Source: Pectobacterium carotovorum (GTDB lineage: Bacteria; Pseudomonadota; Gammaproteobacteria; Enterobacterales; Enterobacteriaceae). Taken from it: a stretch of 64,000 nt of DNA. The stretch covers positions 1-64,000 of the forward strand of contig NZ_JAXAFK010000005.1 in NCBI RefSeq assembly GCF_033898505.1. Direction: 5' to 3'. The notes under the pieces are model-generated. The model was not told the DNA's origin. It searched no databases and saw only the letters and a program-made list of their open reading frames with translations. Below are positions 57,504 through 64,000 of the stretch, piece after piece; the first letter of the stretch is position 1; the number at the start of each line of letters is the position of its first letter. Position numbers and translations under genes: made by a program.

Positions 57504-58613
57504 TTAACCGTGATACGTTTCTGGGTTACGGCTGGCATCAATGCGTTTTTCCACCCACAGCGCGTAGCGTGAGAGCAAGAAGCCAAATAGCAGATAGATA
57601 GCCGAGATGAAAAGGTACGTTTCAATGTAATAGCGCCGCCATAGCGGGTCCTGCATCACTGAACTGGTGGCGGTGAGGATATCGAACAGTCCGATAATGA
57701 TGACGAACGAGGTGTTCTTCATGGCGGCGATAATATGGTTGGTCATGGCAGGCAGGCAGATACGCAGCGCCTGCGGCAGGACGATTTTGGTGGTCGTGTG
57801 CCAATAACCGAGATTGAGCGCCATTGCCGCTTCGTATTGCCCGCGTGGTACGGACTGCAAACCACCGCGAATCACCTCAGCCTGATAACAGGCGAAAAAT
57901 AGTGCGATACCGATGATGATGCGCAGCAGTTTGTTGATTTCCATCCCGGCGGGCAGGAATAGCGGGAAGACGTTAACGGCGACGAACAGAATCGTGATGA
58001 GCGGCACGCCGCGCAGGCTTTCGATAAAAATAACCGATAGGCCGCGCAGAAAGGGCAGCGGCGATCGCCGCCCCAGCGCCAGAAGAACCGAAACCGGCAT
58101 CCCGATGACGACGGTGCCGCTAAACAGCAGAATCGTCAGCGGCAGTCCGCCCCATTCGCTGGAAGGTACATAAGATAATCCCAACACGCCGCCGGACATC
58201 AGGATAGCGATGCCGACGACGGCGACGATCCACAGCGGTAAGAGGATGCGCGAGTGCCAGAAGCGCGGCATCAGCGACAGGCCAAGAGCCAGAAACCAGA
58301 TTCCCATCGCCAGCACCAGACGCCAGTGTTCATCGTAAGGATAAAGGCCAAACAGAATAGGACGATGTTTTTCCACGATCACTGCCCAGCAGGCGCCAGC
58401 GGCTGCACGGCAGATGTCCGGGTCAGCGGTGTACCACACGGCATCGAGAATACCCCAGTGCAGCAACTTAATGCCGACATTCCACATCAGTACCGCCAGT
58501 AATAACGTGAGCACCGTTTGCGGCACGCTGCTGAACAGGTGACGACGCAGCCACAGCAGTGGTGTGCGCAAGCGGGGAGGAACGGCGGAGAGTGACAGGG
58601 ACGGAAATAGCAT
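57504..58613 (-). CDS. General L-amino acid ABC transporter permease (AapM-like)
   Basis: A 369-aa permease, longer than HisM-type ones, as usual for AapM/YhdY: about eight segments, with extra ones in the N-terminal third (VWYTADPDICRAAAGACWAV is a periplasmic loop of the family). The conserved core is SVIFIESLRGVPLITILFV-type (short form FIESLRGVPLI) and the cytoplasmic loop EAAMALNLGYWHTTTKIVLPQALR. It lies 10 bp after aapQ on the same strand and 42 bp before aapP. Confidence 0.88.
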   Translation of the reverse strand: MLFPSLSLSAVPPRLRTPLLWLRRHLFSSVPQTVLTLLLAVLMWNVGIKLLHWGILDAVWYTADPDICRAAAGACWAVIVEKHRPILFGLYPYDEHWRLVLAMGIWFLALGLSLMPRFWHSRILLPLWIVAVVGIAILMSGGVLGLSYVPSSEWGGLPLTILLFSGTVVIGMPVSVLLALGRRSPLPFLRGLSVIFIESLRGVPLITILFVAVNVFPLFLPAGMEINKLLRIIIGIALFFACYQAEVIRGGLQSVPRGQYEAAMALNLGYWHTTTKIVLPQALRICLPAMTNHIIAAMKNTSFVIIIGLFDILTATSSVMQDPLWRRYYIETYLFISAIYLLFGFLLSRYALWVEKRIDASRNPETYHG

Positions 58614-58623
58614 GCGGTGCTCC

Positions 58624-59847
58624 TCAGCGCTCTTTGATGGCGACGACGCGATTAAATAAGTTCATCAGCAGCGATGTCACGATACTGACCGTCAGGTAAA
58701 CCACCATCATGATGGCAATCACTTCGAGTGCCTGACCGGTCTGATTCATCAACGTATTGCTGATATTCGCCAGTTCCGGGTAACCGACCACGACCGCGAT
58801 CGAGCTATTTTTTGACAGACTGACATATTGACTGGTCAGGGGCGGAACGATGACGCGCATGGCCTGCGGGATAATGATGTGGCGCATCATGTGCCACGGC
58901 GAAAAGGACAGCGCACGTGCCGCTTCCAACTGGCCTTTTGGGATAGACTGAATCCCCGCCCGCACGATTTCTGCGATAAACGCGGAGGAATAGAGTGCAA
59001 TGCCGAGCAGCAGCGCCGTAAATTCAGGGCTGATGGTAAAGCCGCCGCGAAAGTTAAAACCGCGCAAGATCGGGCGATCGAGCTCTGCCGGTGCACCGGA
59101 AAGCCACCAGACCAGCAGCGGTAGCCCGATAAGCGCTGCCAGCGTCCAACGGCCTGTCGGCAGAGCGCGCCCTCGACTTTCCCGAACATAGCGCGCTACG
59201 CGATTCAGGATCAGGCTAAGCAGTAGGGCGGCGAGCAGGGCGATTCCCGTCCACAGCCAGCCGTAGTGTGCGGCGGGAACGGCAAAAGACAGCCCACGAT
59301 TGGTCAGAAAGCCCAGATTACCAAGCTCGATCGCATCCCGCGGCGAGGGCAAATTGCGTATCACCACCGACCAGAAAATCACCTGCAAGATCACCGGAAT
59401 ATTGCGCATCATCTCGATGTATCCTCCGGCGAGTCGCGCCAGCAGCCAGTTGCGAGAGACGCGGGCGATGCCGACGGAGAAGCCCAACAGCGTGGCAAGT
59501 ACGATGCCACACAGTGTGATGTACAGGGTATTCATTAACCCGATGCCCAGCGCGCGCAGATAGCTGTCGCGTGGGGTAAACGCGATGCGCTTTTCACCAA
59601 TTTCAAACTGTGCCGCGTGGTCGAGAAAGCCAAAGCCTGTCGCGATATTCTGCGAACGCAGGTTTTCGACCACATTGGCGTACAGCCAGTAGCTGAAAAC
59701 GACAATCAGGAGGCCGAGCAGGCACTGATAAATCCAGGCGCGCAGCGCTTTGCTGTCAAATGCGTTCAACAGACGGCGCGAATAAGATAGCGCTCCCGGC
59801 CACGGTGGTGCAGAGGCTGACAACAGCGTCTTGTTTGGTGATTTCAT
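58624..59847 (-). CDS. General L-amino acid ABC transporter permease (AapQ-like)
   Basis: A 407-aa permease of the AapQ/YhdX type with about eight segments. It has the family N-terminal block ATGFGFLDHAAQFEIGE and TPRDSYLRALGIGLMNTLY, the core IEMMRNIPVILQVIFW, and the EAA loop LEAARALSFSPWHMMRHIIIPQAMR. I start it at ATG 59847 (MKSPNKTLL); a GTG 15 codons upstream (59892) is also possible and neither has a strong SD. It pairs with AapM as a heterodimeric channel. Confidence 0.87.
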   Translation of the reverse strand: MKSPNKTLLSASAPPWPGALSYSRRLLNAFDSKALRAWIYQCLLGLLIVVFSYWLYANVVENLRSQNIATGFGFLDHAAQFEIGEKRIAFTPRDSYLRALGIGLMNTLYITLCGIVLATLLGFSVGIARVSRNWLLARLAGGYIEMMRNIPVILQVIFWSVVIRNLPSPRDAIELGNLGFLTNRGLSFAVPAAHYGWLWTGIALLAALLLSLILNRVARYVRESRGRALPTGRWTLAALIGLPLLVWWLSGAPAELDRPILRGFNFRGGFTISPEFTALLLGIALYSSAFIAEIVRAGIQSIPKGQLEAARALSFSPWHMMRHIIIPQAMRVIVPPLTSQYVSLSKNSSIAVVVGYPELANISNTLMNQTGQALEVIAIMMVVYLTVSIVTSLLMNLFNRVVAIKER

Positions 59848-59924
59848 TACCGGCGGTCTTTTCTTCTGGTGATTACCGAGTAGAACACGCACCCGGTGAC
59901 AGCGATGCGTGAATGCGGTGGTAT

Positions 59925-59952
59925 GACGTCAGCCGACGATTTCCCTGCTGAC
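59925..59952 (-). repeat. Intercistronic hairpin between aapJ and aapQ
   Basis: GACGTCAGC (59925-59933) faces GCTGACGCC (59944-59952 region), a 7 to 8-bp stem with a 13-nt loop and no T-run. It is well placed to stabilise binding-protein mRNA over permease mRNA, a usual feature of ABC importer operons. Confidence 0.5.
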
Positions 59953-59969
59953 GCCAGTAGCATGGCGAC

Positions 59970-61022
59970 TTAACGAATAGGCAAGCCGTAGAGCAGTCCG
60001 CCTTTCGTCCAGAGATTATTCAGGTCGCGCTCCAGCGGAGCCGGGGTGTCTGGTCCGAAATGACGGTTATAAATATCGCCGTAATTCCCCACCTGCTTAA
60101 TCAGGTTGTAAGCCCACTGATTATTCAGCCCCAGTTTCTGACCATAATCACCGGTGACCCCAAGCAGCGCCTGTTCATCCGGATCTGTTGATTTGAGTTT
60201 GCTGTCCACGTTCTTTTGGCCAATGTCCATCTCTTCCGCGTTGAACGTGGCGTACACCACCCATTTCACAATGTCGTACCACTGGTCGTCACCCTGACGA
60301 ACCGCCATCGCCAGCGGTTCCTTGGAGTAAATCCCCGGCAGAATCACGTGGTCAGCGGGTTTTTCCGCATCAAAGGTGCGCACGCCGGGCAACGCTACTT
60401 TGTCACGGGCAATGACGTCGCAGCGTCCAGACAGATAGGCCGCGACATATTCTTTATTGTTCTCAATAACCACCGGGGTGTAATGCAGGTTACGCGACGC
60501 GAAAATCTGCGCGACGTTGCGTTCGGTGCTGCTGCCCGGCGTGATGCAGACGGTTGCGCCATCCAGATCTTCCACTTTCTTCACATTGGCGCTGGTTCGC
60601 ACCATAAAGCCTGTTCCGGTATAGAAGGTTGGCGGCGCGAAATTCAGCCCCAGCGAGGTGTCGCGCGACAAATCGGCGGTGATATTGCGTGACAGCACGT
60701 CCACTTCACCAGATTGAATTGCCGGGAAACGTTGCGCGGTAGACAGAGCGGCAAAACGCACTTTGCTCGCATCGCCAAAAATAGCGGCGGCTAAGGCGCG
60801 GCAATAATCGACGTCCAGCCCGGTCCACTGTCCTTTGCTATCAATCGCGGAAAAGCCGTGGCGCGCCGGGTGTACGCCGCAAACCAGTTCACCGCGTGCT
60901 TTGATCTTTTTGAGCGTTTCGCCATTTCCTGCATCAGCGGCATTGGCGTGTACGACGGGCAGCAGAAGACCCCCTAAAGTCAGCGCTGTGGCTGTCGTCA
61001 ACGAGAGTAGTTTTCTCAGCAT
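59970..61022 (-). CDS. General L-amino acid ABC transporter binding protein (AapJ-like)
   Basis: A 350-aa periplasmic binding protein of the AapJ/YhdW type (SBP_bac_3). A signal peptide ends near residue 28 (VVHANA then ADAG). Family blocks: GELVCGVHPARHGFSAIDSKG, GLDVDYCRALAAAIFGD, VLSRNITADLSRDTSLG and ATVCITPGSSTERNVAQ. AapJ in Rhizobium binds a wide range of L-amino acids. Here the gene is in an operon with MmgE/PrpD proteins, so a dicarboxylate-bearing amino acid ligand is possible. SD GAGGATACTT precedes the ATG. Confidence 0.9.
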   Translation of the reverse strand: MLRKLLSLTTATALTLGGLLLPVVHANAADAGNGETLKKIKARGELVCGVHPARHGFSAIDSKGQWTGLDVDYCRALAAAIFGDASKVRFAALSTAQRFPAIQSGEVDVLSRNITADLSRDTSLGLNFAPPTFYTGTGFMVRTSANVKKVEDLDGATVCITPGSSTERNVAQIFASRNLHYTPVVIENNKEYVAAYLSGRCDVIARDKVALPGVRTFDAEKPADHVILPGIYSKEPLAMAVRQGDDQWYDIVKWVVYATFNAEEMDIGQKNVDSKLKSTDPDEQALLGVTGDYGQKLGLNNQWAYNLIKQVGNYGDIYNRHFGPDTPAPLERDLNNLWTKGGLLYGLPIR

Positions 61023-61091
61023 AAGTATCCTCAGAATGATTGGTGTTGTTTTAACGTGTTGTAATTAATTGTTTTTATTGTGATGCGTTCT

Positions 61092-61103
61092 TTTGTATAC
61101 AAA
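61092..61103. promoter_or_regulatory. Perfect palindrome upstream of aapJ (GntR-type operator candidate)
   Basis: TTTGTATACAAA is a perfect 12-bp palindrome, 69 bp before the aapJ start. TTGTATACAA-like sites with GT...AC arms are typical for GntR-family (FCD) regulators. No GntR gene is in the window. I found no second copy before the succino-lyase operon. Confidence 0.5.
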
Positions 61104-61194
61104 TGTTCTCAATGTTACATTCAAATGGCAAATAGCATATTTCTCTATCTAAAGCTGAATAGTAGATATAGCCATCGTGGAGAGGATTCGAAGG

Positions 61195-61235
61195 GGAAAA
61201 GCGAGCTGTACCTTGTGCTGTCAGCAAGGTACAGC
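61195..61235 (-). terminator. Internal terminator-like hairpin between the permease gene and aapJ
   Basis: GCTGTACCTTG (61205-61215) and CAAGGTACAGC (61225-61235) form a perfect 11-bp stem. On the minus strand TCGCTTTT follows, ten bases after the TauE/SafE gene stop. With the palindrome at 61092 it suggests that aapJQMP has its own promoter. Confidence 0.65.
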
Positions 61236-61244
61236 GGGGAGGGA

Positions 61245-62018
61245 TTAGTGAACGAGCAGGCCTTGTACGCCTTGCCAAATGAGCTGGGTACTGAGAATTA
61301 ACATGGTGAGGCGAAAGGTCGTACGGAAGAGTTTTTCGGGCAGATTATCCAGTAGGCGCGTACCCAGCCAGGTACCCAATACGCCGCTGATAATCATCGC
61401 CGCCAGCATCGGCAGCCAGTCGTGATAGGCAAACCCCATCAGCCCGAATGCCAGAATCTTCAAGCCGTGCTGTAATACCATGCAGAGCGCATGAGTGGCG
61501 ATCAGCGGCTGTTTGGTCAGCCCTTGAGAACTGATAAGCCCTGCGACCATCGGGCCTGTTGCGCCGACGATCATGGTGCCGAGACTGGTGAGCGCGCCGC
61601 CCAAAATGAAGAACAGCCGGTTAACCGGTTTTGGTGCGGTACGTTTACGAAAAACTGACCACAGAATGAAAAGAGCCAGCGCGATTTTTGCCACGTTGTC
61701 TGGGATCCAGACTGCAATAGGGGCACCCACTGCGATGCCAATGACGCTGCCGATAAAAAACCACAGCGCCAGCGGCCAGACGATATACAAACGTTGGATC
61801 AGGCTACGGCTGAGGTTGGAGCCTAGCTGGACAATGCCGTGCACTGGCAGCAGGCTGCTGACTGGCATACCCAGTCCCATGATGGCAAGCAAGGTGACGC
61901 CGCCGCCCAAGCCCAGCGCTGCCGTTAGCGCCGATGTCAGGAAACTGCAAAAAATCAGGATACCGGCAAAGAGCGGTGAGATATCGGGTGGAACAAGATC
62001 TAGCATGGTGGAACCCAT
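61245..62018 (-). CDS. TauE/SafE (TSUP) family membrane transporter
   Basis: A 257-aa protein with eight predicted membrane segments in two repeats, of the TauE/SafE/YfcA family. The first repeat has TAALGLGGGVTLLAIMGLGMP and the second TMIVGATGPMVAGLISSQ. Members move sulfite, sulfoacetate and other organosulfur or small organic anions, mostly outward. Here it sits between MmgE/PrpD and the aap genes. Start is uncertain: ATG 62018 (MGSTMLDLV), ATG 62006, or a TTG at 62066 near AAGGA. Direction and substrate unknown. Confidence 0.8.
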   Translation of the reverse strand: MGSTMLDLVPPDISPLFAGILIFCSFLTSALTAALGLGGGVTLLAIMGLGMPVSSLLPVHGIVQLGSNLSRSLIQRLYIVWPLALWFFIGSVIGIAVGAPIAVWIPDNVAKIALALFILWSVFRKRTAPKPVNRLFFILGGALTSLGTMIVGATGPMVAGLISSQGLTKQPLIATHALCMVLQHGLKILAFGLMGFAYHDWLPMLAAMIISGVLGTWLGTRLLDNLPEKLFRTTFRLTMLILSTQLIWQGVQGLLVH

Positions 62019-62081
62019 CGCGTGGTAGAGCAAATGATAATGCCTGATGCGATCGAGACGTATCAAGCATCCTTACTGCCG

Positions 62082-63407
62082 TTAACGATAATTGTCGTGC
62101 AGCAGACGTTGGTACAGTGCCAGCGCCTCGGTGCGCGGCAACGCCTGACTGGCGCAGTCGATAAATTTCTCCGCAATCAGGTTGTCCGGCAGCGGGTTCT
62201 CCGCGCTGGAGCCGAGTGCGCCCGCCACGCGACGATGATAGGTGTTCCCGTCATGAGCCACCAGCGTGACGTGCGCCGTATGCGTAGTGGTTTCGTCATG
62301 GCAGATCAGCTCAACGCGCGCCATCAGCGACTGCGTGGTCGGGTCGTGTAGTGCTGCATCGTCAATAAAATCATCCAGCATCAGCTTCCCTTGCACCCAA
62401 GCGCGGGCAATGCAGTAATGCAGGCTGAATTTCCCCGCCAGCGGCGTATCCGGTGCTGGAATGTTGATATGTGGAAAGCGGATGGGGTGGATGGCAATCT
62501 GAATGCGTTCCAGCGACTCGGGAGCCAGCCCGGTTTCCTCACGCAGCGCCAGCAGCCCGTCCAGCGGTGCCAGAATGGCGTAGCAGCAGGGGAAATATTT
62601 AAAATTATTGCCTTTTACGGGGTCGAGGATGTGGGACGGTGCAGACCAGGGTTCGGTTAACGGCGTGGTGTCGACGTTTTCAGCTGCGCGGTTGTAGACG
62701 TTGAAATAGCCGTGGTGATGTTCAAACGCGGTATCTCCCGCACTATATCCCTGACGCGCCAATAATACTGCCATGACGGCGCTGCGGTTGGCGTGGCCGA
62801 CCGCCAGTGATTTCGTCTGGCTGCCAAAGTTGGATTTTATGCCGGAGGCTAGCGATGCGGTGATTGCAAAGGCGATTGCCGTTTCTGCTTCGCTAAGCTT
62901 CAACAGTACCGCGCAGGCGGCTACGCCCGCGAAAATGCCGACGGACGTTGTCGGGTGCCAACCGTTGCGATATTGAAAAGGGCTGACGGCTTTGCCCATG
63001 CGTACCGCAGTTTCATAGCCGCACAGGTAGGCGTGTAGGATCGCTTCGCCATCAGCTTCCTGCTCGTCAGCCAATGCCAGCAGTGCGGGCAGCACGGCAA
63101 CGGAAATATGTCCATGCAGCCAAGAGTTGGAATCGTCGAAGTCGAGCAAATGCGCGGATGTGCCGTTTAATAACGCTGCATCCAGCGCGTTGAGTGTGAG
63201 ATCGGTACCGAAAATCCTGCTCTTTCCCACGGCAGCAGAGGGAACTATCACCGCCCTGAGTTTTTGTGCACCGTCCTGAATTCCTCCCGCGAGCGTGACG
63301 CCCAGCGTGTCAATCACAGCGGTTCGTGCGTGAGCCAATACGTCGGCAGGGAACGTCTGGCGAGAAAATTCCAGCAGATTATGGGCAAGCTGGCGGGCAA
63401 TGGTCAT
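62082..63407 (-). CDS. MmgE/PrpD family protein
   Basis: A 441-aa full-length MmgE/PrpD protein. The N-terminal helical domain has ARTAVIDTLGVTLAGG, FDDSNSWLHGH and RNGWHPTTSVGIFAG (about residue 138); the C-terminal domain begins near 270 with FKYFPCCYAILAPLDGL and KFSLHYCIARAW. The family holds 2-methylcitrate dehydratase, cis-aconitate decarboxylase and iminodisuccinate epimerase, all acting on di- or tricarboxylates through a carbanion next to a carboxylate. It lacks prpBC partners here, so propionate use is unlikely. A second family member lies 92 bp upstream. SD AGGATA precedes the ATG. Confidence 0.87.
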   Translation of the reverse strand: MTIARQLAHNLLEFSRQTFPADVLAHARTAVIDTLGVTLAGGIQDGAQKLRAVIVPSAAVGKSRIFGTDLTLNALDAALLNGTSAHLLDFDDSNSWLHGHISVAVLPALLALADEQEADGEAILHAYLCGYETAVRMGKAVSPFQYRNGWHPTTSVGIFAGVAACAVLLKLSEAETAIAFAITASLASGIKSNFGSQTKSLAVGHANRSAVMAVLLARQGYSAGDTAFEHHHGYFNVYNRAAENVDTTPLTEPWSAPSHILDPVKGNNFKYFPCCYAILAPLDGLLALREETGLAPESLERIQIAIHPIRFPHINIPAPDTPLAGKFSLHYCIARAWVQGKLMLDDFIDDAALHDPTTQSLMARVELICHDETTTHTAHVTLVAHDGNTYHRRVAGALGSSAENPLPDNLIAEKFIDCASQALPRTEALALYQRLLHDNYR

Positions 63408-63499
63408 GAAAGTATCCTGTCGTTATCGTGAAATTTTTTATGTTGATTGGTTTATGCCGAGTGGTTTGTACCGAATTGCTTATGTCTAACGACAGCGCA

Positions 63500-64000
63500 T
63501 TAGCCCGCCAGCAGCTCGGTGAGCGTCGCGAGCGAACCCGGCTGCTCAAAGTGGAAAGCCGCCTGATAAAGTTGATCGCTACGGGCTTCCCCCAATACGG
63601 GGAGGGTTAGCGCGTCAAATTTGGCGCGCAGTTCGGCGTCGGTCAGTGGGTTTTGCGGATGGCCGCGATAAACATCGGTTTCCGCATGCAATATTTCGCC
63701 GTCTTCCAGTTCGATATCAATAAACGCGGAGCTGGCCGATTGCCCCTCGACCGTGTCAATCTGTAGGCGCGGTAGTAGCTGGCGCGGTGTCGGATCGTCA
63801 ACGGTCTGCTGCGTAAAGTCCGTATCGGTGAGGCGGTAGCCGCTCAGTGCCAGTGCAATACAGTGTGGGATGCTGAATTTGCTCTCCAGCGGGTTTTTTG
63901 GGTTGGCGATCCCAGCATTCACCATCCCCATCGGATGGACTTTGGCATGAATACGGGCGATGGCACGTCCTTTCAACTGCGGGTAGAGCTTAAGTGCGGT
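63500..64000 (-). CDS. MmgE/PrpD family protein, C-terminal part (cut by window edge)
   Basis: The last 166 codons of a second MmgE/PrpD gene; the frame is open to base 64000 and reads TALKLYPQLKGRAIARIHAK there, so the 5' end is outside. It keeps HPMGMVNAGIANPKNPLESK and FSIPHCIALALSG, matching the KFSLHYCIARAW region of the neighbour but with low overall identity, so they are old paralogs rather than a recent duplication. Same strand, 92 bp before the next gene; probably one operon. Confidence 0.82.
   Translation of the reverse strand, partial: TALKLYPQLKGRAIARIHAKVHPMGMVNAGIANPKNPLESKFSIPHCIALALSGYRLTDTDFTQQTVDDPTPRQLLPRLQIDTVEGQSASSAFIDIELEDGEILHAETDVYRGHPQNPLTDAELRAKFDALTLPVLGEARSDQLYQAAFHFEQPGSLATLTELLAG

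Overview
The window is chromosomal DNA of a plant-associated enterobacterium, most likely Pectobacterium or a close soft-rot relative. The evidence is gene order that follows Escherichia coli from the end of an rrnC-type operon through ilv, rho, the enterobacterial common antigen (ECA) operon and the argX-hisR-leuT-proM tRNAs; protein identities typical of the order; an ERIC repeat; and an accessory catabolic region known to me from Dickeya. No species call is possible without a search. Layout: 1-290 holds tRNA-Asp and tRNA-Trp (the tail of an rrn operon) with a terminator. 692-5319 is a ytfQRT-yjfF sugar ABC operon (galactofuranose type in E. coli), placed between the tRNAs and hdfR; two identical palindromic operator-like sites lie 21 bp apart upstream. 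5340-8210 is hdfR, maoP and yifB. 8547-15313 is the branched-chain amino acid operon ilvL-(attenuator)-ilvX-ilvG-ilvM-ilvE-ilvD-ilvA, with an intact ilvG. 15349-19544 holds a DUF2461 protein, an LprI-like secreted protein, ilvY and ilvC. 19569-21205 is a divergent oxidoreductase/LysR pair. 21434-27126 is the proline utilisation locus putP/putA with GTTGCA operators. 27153-34820 carries ppiC, rep, gppA, rhlB, trxA, rho and an ERIC element. 34963-47111 is the ECA operon wecA-wzzE-wecB-wecC-rffG-wecD-wecE-wzxE-wecF-wzyE-wecG; rffH, which E. coli has between rffG and wecD, is missing. 47359-49444 is yifK followed by four tRNA genes. 49527-50834 is an AppA-type histidine acid phosphatase (probable phytase). 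The accessory right end, 51082-64000, is the most interesting part. Two operons converge at one terminator near 56.6 kb. The plus-strand operon encodes an adenylosuccinate-lyase-like enzyme, a GNAT acetyltransferase, a polar amino acid ABC importer (binding lipoprotein, permease, ATPase) and an M20 deacylase. This matches the S-(2-succino)cysteine (2SC) salvage cluster in which a succino-lyase replaces the Bacillus YxeK monooxygenase: import, N-acetylation, cleavage to fumarate plus N-acetylcysteine, and deacetylation to cysteine. The minus-strand operon encodes two MmgE/PrpD-family proteins (one cut by the window edge), a TauE/SafE-type permease and a complete AapJQMP-type amino acid importer. 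The Bacillus yxe operon also ends in an MmgE/PrpD gene (yxeQ), and an MmgE/PrpD enzyme is known to epimerise iminodisuccinate for a related lyase. I therefore propose that the two convergent operons form one module for fumarate adducts, with the MmgE/PrpD proteins epimerising or otherwise processing the succinyl group. That link is inference.
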